In this document: piece by piece, positions 1 through 6,788 of the stretch | Position numbering within the stretch: the first letter of the stretch is position 1 | Layout of the letters: every line of letters starts with the position of its first letter | Assembly (NCBI GenBank): GCA_964468405.1 | Contig: CAYXTC010000019.1 | Location: 1-10,132, forward strand | Source: CAYXTC01 sp964468405 | GTDB taxonomy: Bacteria > Patescibacteriota > Minisyncoccia > Minisyncoccales > GWA2-38-27 | Direction of reading: 5' to 3' | DNA: 10,132 nt | The notes under the pieces: model-generated | Seen by the model: the letters and a program-made list of their open reading frames with translations, nothing else | The model's database searches: none | Told to the model about the DNA's origin: nothing | Position numbers and translations under genes: made by a program

Positions 1-19
1 TGAAGAAGAAACAGAATAG
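1..19 (+). CDS. C-terminal tail of an upstream gene (partial, unidentified)
   Basis: A frame that is open from the window edge ends at a TAG at 17-19, giving an acidic tail EEETE. Too little remains to name it. In related pilus clusters PilM/N/O-type assembly genes often lie before pilB, but nothing here shows that. A second frame, lysine-rich and ending with TAA at 33-35, is also open from the edge, so the choice of frame is uncertain. Confidence 0.25.
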
Positions 20-45
20 GAATTTTAGCAGTTAAATTTTATTTT

Positions 46-1770
46 ATGTCTCTTATTCAAGAGTTAATTAAAAGAGGTGTCTTGGAAGAACAAAAGGGAG
101 CGGCCTTAGAGTATGAGGCCAAAAACAGCGGGGTTACAGAAGAAGAGATCCTCTTAGACAAGGAAATAGTTTCTGAAGACTTCCTTTTTGAATTAAAGAG
201 CAATCTTTTAAATGTTCCTTTAAAAACAGTTTCCCCGGACAATGTCTCTTTAAAAATACTGGAAACTATTCCAGAGGAATCAGCAAAATATTATAAGATG
301 ATTCCCCTGGACAAGAAAGAGGATCATTTGGAAGTGGGTATGGTTTATCCGGAAAATGTTAAGGCCAAAGAAGCCCTTGAATTCTTAACAAGACAGGCCA
401 ATTTTACTTATGATATCTTCTTGATTACCCCCTCCAACTTTGACGCTCTTTTGAAAAAATACCGCAACCTACGAAGGGAAGTAAGCCGGGCCCTGGAGGA
501 ACTGGAAACCGAGATGAAAGAAGAAAAGCAGAAAAGCAGAATGAGAAGGACAGAAGTAGAGAGAGTAGTGGAGGAGGCCCCTATTTCCAAGGTTGTGGCA
601 GTAATATTGAGGCATGCAGTAGATGGCAAGGCCTCGGATATTCATGTAGAGCCTGGCAGGGATAAAGTGAGAGTGAGGTTTCGTTTAGACGGAATTCTTC
701 ACTCCAGTATTTTCCTGCCCAAGAGAGTAATGTCTGCTATAGTGGCTCGGGTTAAAATTCTGGCCGACCTGAAAATTGACGAAACCAGAGTCCCTCAAGA
801 CGGAAGATTCAGCACCGCTGTCGGCGACAGGCAAATAGACTTTCGTGTCTCTACTCTTCCTGTCACTTTGGGGGAGAAGGTGGCCATCAGAATCTTAGAT
901 CCCGGCCAAAGAAAGATAGAGCTAAAAGAGCTGGGTCTTAGCGGAAGAAATTTAAAGGTAGTAAAAGAAGCTATTAAAAAGCCCTACGGTATGATATTGG
1001 CTACGGGCCCGACGGGTTCTGGGAAAACAACAACCCTCTATGCCATATTGAATCTTTTGAACAGGGATGAGGTTAATGTGTCCACTTTGGAAGACCCGGT
1101 AGAGTATTATATGGAGGGGGTTAACCAATCCCAGGTAAGGCCTGAGATTGATTATACTTTTGCTACCGGCTTAAGGAGCATGGTAAGGCAGGACCCTGAC
1201 ATTTTGATGGTAGGTGAGATTAGAGATGAAGAAACAGCCTCCCTTGCTATCCATGCCGCCCTGACAGGACACATCCTTTTGTCTACTTTACATACTTCAA
1301 ACACTTTGGGGGTAATACCTCGTTTGGTAGATATGGGCGTCAGATCTTTTCTTCTCCCCCCTACCTTGAGCATAGCCTTGGCCCAGAGACTGGTAAGAAA
1401 ACTATGCCCCGATTGTAAGAAAAAGGTGAAGGCGACAGAGAAAAAGAAAAAAGTTATAATGGAAGAAGCAGAAAAAATGCCAGAGTCCGCCCGCAAAGAA
1501 TTAGATCTTTCGGGAGATATTTATGTTTACGAAGCCGTTGGTTGTAAAAAATGCAACAAAACGGGATATACGGACAGAATTGGCATCTTTGAGATTATGG
1601 AGATGACAGACCAGCTGGCTAAGGTTATAAACGAGGGGGCTACTGAAGCTAAAATTAAAGAGGAATCAAACAGGCAGGGGATGATTACCATGATGCAAGA
1701 TGGCGTAATCAAAGCCCTTAAGGGAGAAACCTCTTTTGAGGAAATAATAAGGGTAGCAGAGCAGCAATAA
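46..1770 (+). CDS. pilB: Type IV pilus extension ATPase PilB (GspE/PulE family)
   Basis: Cytoplasmic hexameric ATPase that powers pilin polymerisation through the PilC platform. At 574 residues it has the usual PilB/GspE length. Residues about 1-145 form the N-terminal GspE_N-like region, followed by a charged linker (about 145-175). The N2 domain carries SDIHVEP at 197-203. The ATPase core has Walker A GPTGSGKT (321-328), the Asp box TLEDPVEY (347-354), Walker B with catalytic Glu391 in DPDILMVGEIRD (383-394), and the His box around H409 and H416. A tetracysteine zinc site, C454/C457 and C500/C503, is typical of PilB/GspE and absent from PilT, which separates the two ATPases in this cluster. 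The ATG at 46 has no clear Shine-Dalgarno sequence, only an A/T-rich leader. The stop is one base before the receiver gene, so the two are almost certainly co-transcribed. A GspE role in type II secretion is excluded mainly by the neighbouring pilT. Confidence 0.95.
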   Translation: MSLIQELIKRGVLEEQKGAALEYEAKNSGVTEEEILLDKEIVSEDFLFELKSNLLNVPLKTVSPDNVSLKILETIPEESAKYYKMIPLDKKEDHLEVGMVYPENVKAKEALEFLTRQANFTYDIFLITPSNFDALLKKYRNLRREVSRALEELETEMKEEKQKSRMRRTEVERVVEEAPISKVVAVILRHAVDGKASDIHVEPGRDKVRVRFRLDGILHSSIFLPKRVMSAIVARVKILADLKIDETRVPQDGRFSTAVGDRQIDFRVSTLPVTLGEKVAIRILDPGQRKIELKELGLSGRNLKVVKEAIKKPYGMILATGPTGSGKTTTLYAILNLLNRDEVNVSTLEDPVEYYMEGVNQSQVRPEIDYTFATGLRSMVRQDPDILMVGEIRDEETASLAIHAALTGHILLSTLHTSNTLGVIPRLVDMGVRSFLLPPTLSIALAQRLVRKLCPDCKKKVKATEKKKKVIMEEAEKMPESARKELDLSGDIYVYEAVGCKKCNKTGYTDRIGIFEIMEMTDQLAKVINEGATEAKIKEESNRQGMITMMQDGVIKALKGETSFEEIIRVAEQQ

Positions 1771-1771
1771 T

Positions 1772-1878
1772 ATGAGAATTTTATTAGTAGAAGACGACCC
1801 ATTTTTAATTGACATTTATTCTACAAAATTTAAAGAGCAGGGTTTTGCTGTAGAGGTCGCTAAAAACGGAGGAGAGTT
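1772..1878 (+). CDS. CheY-like response-regulator receiver domain, 5' part only (runs into assembly gap)
   Basis: Only 35 residues are visible before the N run. They match the start of a receiver domain: a beta strand RILLVEDD (residues 2-9) with the acidic cluster E7-D8-D9 that binds Mg2+, then helix alpha-1 and a second strand ending near KNGGE. The phosphoacceptor Asp (near residue 52), the Thr/Ser and the Lys of the family fall in the gap, so it cannot be told whether this is an active receiver or whether an output domain follows. It starts one base after the pilB stop and precedes pilT, so it probably acts on the pilus motor, for example on the extension/retraction balance. That role is inferred from position only. 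The frame continues through the Ns into pilT by chance and should not be read as a fusion. Confidence 0.8.
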
Positions 1879-1978
1879 NNNNNNNNNNNNNNNNNNNNNN
1901 NNNNNNNNNNNNNNNNNNNNNNNNNNNNNNNNNNNNNNNNNNNNNNNNNNNNNNNNNNNNNNNNNNNNNNNNNNNNNN
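1879..1978. other. Assembly gap (100 Ns)
   Basis: A run of exactly 100 Ns, the conventional placeholder for a scaffold gap of unknown length. A receiver domain is about 120 residues and only 35 are present, and pilT lacks a few N-terminal codons. The true missing sequence is therefore probably about 250-330 bases, which is an estimate from family lengths. Confidence 0.97.
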
Positions 1979-3034
1979 AAACTTAACAATCTTCTTGATA
2001 TAGCCCTTTCTGAAAAAGCCTCAGATCTCCATATTTCGGCAGGACACCCTCCTATTTTAAGGATAGCAGGAGGGCTTGTCCCTCTGGCGAAGATGGACAA
2101 GTTAACCAGAGAAGATACTAAAGAGCTGGCTTTTACTTTGATGTCCGAGGAGCAGAAAGAAAGGTTTTTAACAAGGAAACAGATCGACTTTTCCTATAAC
2201 TTTCAGGACAAGATTAGGTTTAGGGTAAACATCTTCTTCCAGAGGGGAGATGTTTCATGCGCCCTAAGACTGATCCCTTCTGATATTGCCAATATTGAAG
2301 AATTAAACCTGCCTCCCATTCTGCATGAATTTACCAGAAAGCCTCAGGGATTCTTTTTGGTGACAGGCCCTTCCAGCCAGGGAAAGTCTACTACCTTGGC
2401 TGCCATGATAGACGAGATAAATCATACTAGAGACGATCACATTATTACCATTGAAGATCCCATTGAATATGTTTTTGAGGATGACAGATGTATTATCGAC
2501 CAGAGAGAAATGTATCAGGACGCTTTAAGTTTCGCAGGAGCTCTGAAAGCCACTTTTCGCCAAGACCCCGATGTCATAATGGTGGGGGAGATGAGAGATC
2601 CGGAGACAATTTCTACAGCCATTACAGCAGCAGAGACCGGCCATTTGGTTTTTGCCACCCTGCATACCAATTCTGCAGGACAGACCATTCACCGTATCAT
2701 TGATTCCTTTTCTGCTGCCCAGCAGAATCAGGTGAGGTCGCAACTTTCAGGGTCTCTGCTGGGAGTGCTCTCCCAAAGGCTGGTTCCCAGAATAAAAGGA
2801 GGCCTTATCCCGGCCTGTGAATTAATGATTACCACTCCTGCTATTTCCAATTTGATTAGGGAGAATAAGGTTCACGAACTTCCCATGGTTATTGACACTT
2901 CTTCGGAATTGGGGATGATTTCTTTAGACAGGTATCTGGCAAATTTGGTCAGGGCCAAAGAAGTGGATGTGAATGTGGCCCAGAATTACTCTTTGAATCC
3001 TGAAGAATTAAGGAATCTGGTAAGAAGGAAATAA
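1979..3034 (+). CDS. pilT: Type IV pilus retraction ATPase PilT (5' end lost in assembly gap)
   Basis: Hexameric cytoplasmic ATPase that drives pilus disassembly and retraction. 351 residues remain, close to full PilT length (about 340-370), so only the start codon and perhaps 5-12 residues are missing. Counting from the first base after the gap: the N-terminal domain has SDLHIS followed by the PPILRI pattern; Walker A is GPSSQGKS (130-137); the Asp box is TIEDPIEY; Walker B is DPDVIMVGEMRD (196-207) with catalytic Glu204; and the His box is GHLVFATLHTNSA (221 onward, H222 and H229). The C-terminal retraction motif reads AISNLIRENK (288-297), where the PilT consensus is AIRNLIRE. There is no tetracysteine site, as expected for PilT rather than PilB. 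The Walker A middle residues SSQ replace the common TGS but keep the GxxxxGK[ST] form. The stop lies two bases before pilC. Confidence 0.93.
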   Translation, partial: KLNNLLDIALSEKASDLHISAGHPPILRIAGGLVPLAKMDKLTREDTKELAFTLMSEEQKERFLTRKQIDFSYNFQDKIRFRVNIFFQRGDVSCALRLIPSDIANIEELNLPPILHEFTRKPQGFFLVTGPSSQGKSTTLAAMIDEINHTRDDHIITIEDPIEYVFEDDRCIIDQREMYQDALSFAGALKATFRQDPDVIMVGEMRDPETISTAITAAETGHLVFATLHTNSAGQTIHRIIDSFSAAQQNQVRSQLSGSLLGVLSQRLVPRIKGGLIPACELMITTPAISNLIRENKVHELPMVIDTSSELGMISLDRYLANLVRAKEVDVNVAQNYSLNPEELRNLVRRK

Positions 3035-3036
3035 AG

Positions 3037-4239
3037 ATGAAGTTTAATTATCAAGCCAGAACCAAAGAAGGGAAGATAAAGTCTGGCATCGTGGATGCTT
3101 CTACCAAAGAAGCTGCCTTTGAGATCTTAAAGGAAAAGGGCTTGTATGTAACTGCTATAGAGAAATATTCTCCTCCGATTTACGCTAAAAGACTGAAGAT
3201 TTTCGAAAGAGTCAGCAGAAAAGACGTAGTCCACTTTTCCCGGCAGTTGGCCATTATGTTCCAGTCAAAAGTTCCCCTAGTGGAGTCTTTCCGGACCCTA
3301 GCCAAACAGACAGATAATGAAACATTTAAGGAAAAGATTTTAGACATTGCCCAAGAAATTGAGGGAGGAGTACAGCTTTCCAAGGCGCTGGGGAAGTATC
3401 CTAAGGTTTTTTCCAAGTTCTATGTCAGCATGGTCAAGTCCGGGGAAGCCTCGGGAAAACTGACAGAAGTTTTTAATTATCTGGCAGATTACTTGGAAAG
3501 AGAGCATCACTTCCACGGGAAGCTGGTCGGGGCCTTGGTATACCCTGCCTTTATTCTTTTCGTGTTTGTAGTAGTAGTGGCCATTATAATAACCTTTGTG
3601 ATTCCCCAGTTGGCTTCTGTTTTAAAGCAAACAGAGCAGGAACTCCCTTGGATAACAAGGGTGGTGATCTCTGCTTCTGACTTTCTAAGGGCAAGAGGAT
3701 GGATTGTTATCTTGGTATTAATAGGCCTGGGTCTTCTTATTTACAGATTGGTTAAGACAGAGGCCGGCAAAAGATTCTTTGATAAGTATTTAATAAAACT
3801 GCCTCTTATGGGCTCTTTCCTGAAAAAGCTTTATCTTGCAAGACTTGCTCTTAATTTATCCACCTTGATTTCGGGGGGCCTGCCCATTGTCCAGGCCTTA
3901 GATATTACAGGCAGCGTTGTAGGCAATAGCGTTTTTGAAAAAGTAATTTCTCACACTAGAGACGAGGTAAGAAAAGGAGAAACCATGAGTTCTGTGTTAA
4001 GGCGCTACCCTGAGGTTATCTCTCCCTTGTTCTTGCAGATGATAGTTGTTGGAGAAAAGACAGGGGGGATGGAGAATACCTTGAAGAATGTGGTGGAGTT
4101 TTATCAGAAGGATGTAGATAGGGGACTGGATGAATTTATCAAACTCTTAGAGCCCATATTGATTATCGTTTTAGGTTTGGTTGTGGGAGGGCTGATGGCT
4201 GCCGTGTTAATGCCGATTTACTCAATAGGATCTTTCTAG
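3037..4239 (+). CDS. pilC: Type IV pilus inner-membrane platform protein PilC (GspF family)
   Basis: Polytopic membrane protein that couples PilB/PilT rotation to pilin insertion or removal. At 400 residues it has the usual family size. After a short N-terminal region come two repeated T2SSF domains, about 65-190 and 266-390. Each has the same internal pattern, such as RQLAIMFQSKVPL (69 onward) against LALNLSTLISGGLPI (270 onward), and each contains a GE-x-(S/T)-G turn (SGEASGK, VGEKTGG). Three membrane segments are visible at about 164-190, 221-238 and 373-393, the normal GspF topology. The ATG follows the pilT stop by two bases, and AAGAAGGA at 3022-3029 is a good Shine-Dalgarno sequence 7 bases upstream, one of the few clear ones in the window. 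pilC is the last gene before a promoter-bearing spacer. Confidence 0.95.
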   Translation: MKFNYQARTKEGKIKSGIVDASTKEAAFEILKEKGLYVTAIEKYSPPIYAKRLKIFERVSRKDVVHFSRQLAIMFQSKVPLVESFRTLAKQTDNETFKEKILDIAQEIEGGVQLSKALGKYPKVFSKFYVSMVKSGEASGKLTEVFNYLADYLEREHHFHGKLVGALVYPAFILFVFVVVVAIIITFVIPQLASVLKQTEQELPWITRVVISASDFLRARGWIVILVLIGLGLLIYRLVKTEAGKRFFDKYLIKLPLMGSFLKKLYLARLALNLSTLISGGLPIVQALDITGSVVGNSVFEKVISHTRDEVRKGETMSSVLRRYPEVISPLFLQMIVVGEKTGGMENTLKNVVEFYQKDVDRGLDEFIKLLEPILIIVLGLVVGGLMAAVLMPIYSIGSF

Positions 4240-4256
4240 TTTTCCACAGACCCCGC

Positions 4257-4284
4257 TTTTCAAAACCCCTTAATGCGTTATAAT
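4257..4284 (+). promoter_or_regulatory. Probable sigma-70-type promoter of the major-pilin candidate
   Basis: An exact TATAAT lies at 4279-4284 in the spacer after pilC. Sixteen bases upstream TTTTCA (4257-4262) matches the -35 consensus at four of six positions. Transcription would begin near 4291 and give a leader of about 60 bases before the ATG at 4351. A separate promoter here fits the need to express pilin far above the motor genes. The -35 is weak and start-site mapping is lacking. Confidence 0.5.
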
Positions 4285-4309
4285 TTAATAAAAGGTTGTT
4301 AAAAATTAA

Positions 4310-4323
4310 AAAGGTCGACCTTT
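4310..4323. repeat. 14-bp perfect palindrome in the pilin leader (possible operator)
   Basis: AAAGGTCGACCTTT is a perfect inverted repeat centred between 4316 and 4317. It lies about 25 bases downstream of the predicted transcription start and 27 bases before the pilin ATG. A further AAAGGT half-site occurs at 4291-4296. It could be a dimeric repressor site or, in RNA, a weak 5-bp hairpin with a UCGA loop. The palindrome itself is certain; its function is not shown. Confidence 0.5.
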
Positions 4324-4350
4324 AAAGAGAAAATAACACTAAATATTAAA

Positions 4351-4809
4351 ATGAGAAAGCAAAAAGGTTTTACCTTGATCGAACTGTTGGTAGTTATCGC
4401 TATTATTGGTATCTTAGCCGCTATTGTTTTGGTTTCTCTTTCTGGAGCCAGAGATAGAGCCAAAGACGCCAGGATCCAATCTGGTCTTTCTCAGGTGAGA
4501 ACAATGGCAGAAATGGTTTATAACGCCGATGACCTTGATTATTCAGCATTGTGCGATGCCGGTAACGGTCTTAATGACGCTCATGGCACCTACGGCGACG
4601 AATTAGATGCTCTTGCATCCGATATAACTTCTCAAAGCGCAGCTCCTACTTGTTATGCTAATGCCAACGATGAATTCTGTGTAAGCGCTCCGTTGGCTTC
4701 AGATTCAACTGTGTATGTGTGCGTAGATGAAACTGGTCAAGTTGTAGATGACGCTAGCGGCCCTTGCACTGCCGCGGGAGGCACGGGTGGCACCTGTAGT
4801 GGTCTCTAA
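4351..4809 (+). CDS. Type IV pilin, candidate major subunit
   Basis: A 152-residue prepilin with a six-residue basic leader (MRKQKG), predicted cut between G6 and F7, and mature Glu5 at E11. The hydrophobic helix covers about 7-30 and continues as a charged amphipathic helix (GARDRAKDARIQ). The globular part holds six cysteines (68, 101, 110, 124, 139, 149), so up to three disulfides are possible, and it ends in a Gly/Thr/Cys-rich tail. It has its own likely promoter and is followed by a strong terminator, which is why it is called the major pilin candidate; that rank is inferred. The leader before the ATG is A-rich without a Shine-Dalgarno sequence. The mature part resembles the next pilin, which suggests duplication. 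It could instead be a minor or competence pilin. Confidence 0.88.
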   Translation: MRKQKGFTLIELLVVIAIIGILAAIVLVSLSGARDRAKDARIQSGLSQVRTMAEMVYNADDLDYSALCDAGNGLNDAHGTYGDELDALASDITSQSAAPTCYANANDEFCVSAPLASDSTVYVCVDETGQVVDDASGPCTAAGGTGGTCSGL

Positions 4810-4842
4810 TAATTTATTTCGGGCGAAAAAGTTTTAGAGATA

Positions 4843-4872
4843 ACCAAAACCCGCTTAAAGGCGGGTTTTGGT
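4843..4872 (+). terminator. Rho-independent terminator/attenuator between the two pilins
   Basis: A perfect 12-bp stem (4843-4854 with 4861-4872, core ACCAAAACCCGC) encloses a six-base TTAAAG loop. The inner GC-rich part (ACCCGC/GCGGGT) is directly followed by TTTT, which can act as the U-tract of a shorter hairpin, and a T6 run lies at 4881-4886. It would end or thin transcription after the first pilin and protect the 3' end of its mRNA, giving lower expression of the genes behind. Confidence 0.75.
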
Positions 4873-4886
4873 AGAGTTACTTTTTT

Positions 4887-5351
4887 ATGAAACCCCTAGT
4901 TAAAGTTAAAAAAAATCTAAAAAAGAGAGAGGGGTTGACCTTAATAGAATTATTAATAGTTATTGCTATTATCGGTCTTCTTGCTTCTGCAGCCCTGGTA
5001 TGGATGCAACGCTACCGTGAGCAAGGAGAAGATGCGGCGATTATGGCGGAAATGACTCAAGTGAGAAGTGCGGTTGAAGTTTTTTTTATTGAGAACAACA
5101 AAAGCTATGAAGGGGTTTGTGATGATGATGGAACACTTTCTGATACGGATAAATTTGAAGATTTAGAAAGTTCTATTGTAAACAAGGGAGACTCGCTATA
5201 TTGTCAGGATAGCCAGAATAGATGGGCTGTTATCGCCAGCCTTAATTTTGGAGATTGCTGGTGCGTAGATTCCGAGGGAATTTCTAAGGAGATCACTTTG
5301 AGCGGTTCCGAAACTTGTGAGTCCATATTAACCGGGGACATCTGTCCCTAG
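4887..5351 (+). CDS. Second type IV pilin/prepilin, paralogue of the preceding pilin
   Basis: A 154-residue prepilin with an unusually long and very basic leader (16 residues, MKPLVKVKKN...KREG). The predicted cut is between G16 and L17, so +1 is Leu rather than the common Phe; mature Glu5 is E21. The hydrophobic helix covers about 17-39. Six cysteines (78, 106, 124, 126, 144, 153) and a C-terminal pattern (RWAVIASL ... CWCVDSEG) echo the first pilin (EFCVSAPL ... VYVCVDETG), so the two probably share a fold. No in-frame ATG, GTG or TTG lies between 4887 and the cleavage site, so the ATG at 4887 is the only reasonable start. It directly follows the T6 run of the terminator, leaving no Shine-Dalgarno sequence. 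It may be a minor or alternative pilin. Confidence 0.85.
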   Translation: MKPLVKVKKNLKKREGLTLIELLIVIAIIGLLASAALVWMQRYREQGEDAAIMAEMTQVRSAVEVFFIENNKSYEGVCDDDGTLSDTDKFEDLESSIVNKGDSLYCQDSQNRWAVIASLNFGDCWCVDSEGISKEITLSGSETCESILTGDICP

Positions 5352-5407
5352 TCATCTTTTTTCTTATTTCTGTCTGAGGTCTGTTTTAAGGGCGTAGTTG
5401 CTGTTAA

Positions 5408-5413
5408 TATAAT
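5408..5413 (+). promoter_or_regulatory. Possible -10 element placing transcription start at the pilD ATG
   Basis: An exact TATAAT ends nine bases before the pilD ATG (5422), so transcription would start at or within a base or two of the start codon and give a leaderless or nearly leaderless mRNA. No good -35 is seen at the proper distance. The 70-base spacer is otherwise T-rich and has no hairpin. Chance occurrence is possible, since TATAAT also appears inside coding sequence nearby. Confidence 0.35.
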
Positions 5414-5421
5414 CTGATACC

Positions 5422-6240
5422 ATGGGACTTCTCTTCTATTTTAGTACGTTTATTCTCGGCCTTATTGTGGGCAGTTTCTTAAACTGCCTGATTTATAGAA
5501 TAGAGCAGGGGAAAAGTTTTCTTAAAGGAAGGTCTTTCTGTCCTCACTGCGGCCATGTCCTACAATGGCAGGATTTAGTCCCCTTGTTTAGTTTTATCTT
5601 TTTAAGGGGGAAGTGCCGCTATTGTAAAGGAGATATTTCCTTCCAGTATCCTTTAGTAGAGCTTTTCACGGGAGCTCTTTTTGCTTTAATATTCCATTTC
5701 CAGTTTTCTTCTGTAGCCCAGGAAGGCTTGGTGTTCAGTTTAGAGAATATAGTTTCCGCCTTATTTCTTTTTTATATCTTCTCTTCTTTGGTTGTAATAT
5801 TCGTGTATGACTTAAAGCACTTTATTATTCCAGATAAAATAATATATCCTGCCATATTGGCAACCTTGGCCTATAATGTTTATCTCTTTTTTATTAATCA
5901 TTATCTTCCCCATTTATTCTTAAACAATATCTATTCTGCATTTGCCGCTTCTGCTTTCTTTTTATTGATTGTTTTAGTTTCCCGGGGAAAGGGGATGGGG
6001 CTTGGAGATGCTAAATTAGGATTTCTAATGGGTTTTTTGCTAGGCCCTGTTAATGTTGTGGTAGCCCTGTTTTCCTCTTTTATTCTTGGTGCTATAATAG
6101 GAGTAGGCCTTATCGCCCTCAAGAAGAAAAAAATGAAGAGTGAAGTGCCCTTTGGTCCCTTTTTAGTAACAGGCACTGTGATAGCCATGTTTTGGGGGCA
6201 GGCGTTGGCCAACTGGTATTCTAATATTTTTATTCAATGA
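5422..6240 (+). CDS. pilD: Prepilin leader peptidase / N-methyltransferase PilD (A24A family)
   Basis: Integral-membrane aspartyl protease that removes prepilin leaders at the cytoplasmic side and methylates the new N-terminus. The 272-residue product has both halves of the bifunctional enzyme. The N-terminal DiS_P_DiS domain carries the zinc tetracysteine C40-P-H-C43 and C65-R-Y-C68. The peptidase part has catalytic Asp130 in YDLKHFIIPD and Asp196 in the GxGxGDxK motif (G191-K198). Several hydrophobic segments fit a polytopic protein, the first at about 2-24. Its substrates are most likely the five prepilins around it. It ends in TGA within ATGA, so its stop overlaps the next start by four bases and the two are translationally coupled. 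There is no Shine-Dalgarno sequence before the ATG. TGA used as a stop argues for the standard bacterial code. Confidence 0.95.
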   Translation: MGLLFYFSTFILGLIVGSFLNCLIYRIEQGKSFLKGRSFCPHCGHVLQWQDLVPLFSFIFLRGKCRYCKGDISFQYPLVELFTGALFALIFHFQFSSVAQEGLVFSLENIVSALFLFYIFSSLVVIFVYDLKHFIIPDKIIYPAILATLAYNVYLFFINHYLPHLFLNNIYSAFAASAFFLLIVLVSRGKGMGLGDAKLGFLMGFLLGPVNVVVALFSSFILGAIIGVGLIALKKKKMKSEVPFGPFLVTGTVIAMFWGQALANWYSNIFIQ

Positions 6241-6788
6241 ACGTTAAATCCAGAGGTTTCACCTTAATTGAACTGTTTGTGACTGTTGCTATTGCCTTGA
6301 TCTTGGGCAGTGTGGCTTTGATTGGCTACCATTCAGCCCAAAAGAAACTTGCCCTGGACAGGAGCGCTTTTAAACTGGCCCAAGACATCAGGAGAGCTCA
6401 GGAGATGGCAATGGCTCAAGAGCCTTATGAGGGGGATATTCCAGAGGGGGGATATGGCGTGTTTTTGTTGCCTCAGGCTTCTTCTTATATTTTTTTCAGG
6501 GACTTATCACAGGGAAATTCAGCAGGCCCTAATCATATATGGACTCCGGGGGACACCGAAGAGCTAATAGAGGAGATTCCTCTTGAAAGCGGGGTCGAGA
6601 TAGAAAACTTGTCCGCTGATTGCGTTAATATAGTTTTCGCACCCCCCTTCCCTTATATCTATTTTAAAGATATCTATGAATCAGATCTGGGAGATGAGAT
6701 TAGCGTGACTCTTTCTTTAGAGTCTGACCCCTCAGTTACTAAAACAATTAAGATTAATAAAGCAGGCCTAATTTATGTTGCAAATTAA
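6237..6788 (+). CDS. Minor prepilin, GspH/FimT-like
   Basis: A 183-residue prepilin-like protein: leader MNVKSRG, predicted cut G7/F8, mature Glu5 at E12, hydrophobic helix about 8-30. The following LAQDIRRAQEMAM (47 onward) and the later GYGVFL and YIFFRDL strands fit the GspH/FimT minor-pilin pattern. One cysteine is seen in the mature part (SADC), unlike the six-Cys pilins. It probably joins the next two prepilins in an initiation or tip complex. It starts inside the pilD stop (ATGA) and its last 14 bases overlap the next gene, so translation is likely coupled. Assignment to the H type rests on position and the local motifs, not on an alignment. Confidence 0.8.
   Translation: MNVKSRGFTLIELFVTVAIALILGSVALIGYHSAQKKLALDRSAFKLAQDIRRAQEMAMAQEPYEGDIPEGGYGVFLLPQASSYIFFRDLSQGNSAGPNHIWTPGDTEELIEEIPLESGVEIENLSADCVNIVFAPPFPYIYFKDIYESDLGDEISVTLSLESDPSVTKTIKINKAGLIYVAN

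Noticed and set aside
1152..1496. Minus-strand open frame of 114 residues within pilB
   Set aside because: It is the antisense shadow of a highly conserved ATPase region and has no family motif or start signal.
4240..4248. TTTTCCACA, close to a DnaA box
   Set aside because: It is a single copy with no cluster, no AT-rich unwinding region of note and no dnaA or dnaN nearby; chance match.
5870..6095. TATAAT-like hexamers inside pilD
   Set aside because: They arise from hydrophobic codons in an AT-rich membrane-protein gene, lack -35 partners and have no start codon behind them.
6238..6240. Recoding of UGA (Gly) as in some CPR lineages
   Set aside because: TGA closes pilD at the expected length within an ATGA overlap, and tryptophan and glycine codons are otherwise standard, so no recoding is indicated.
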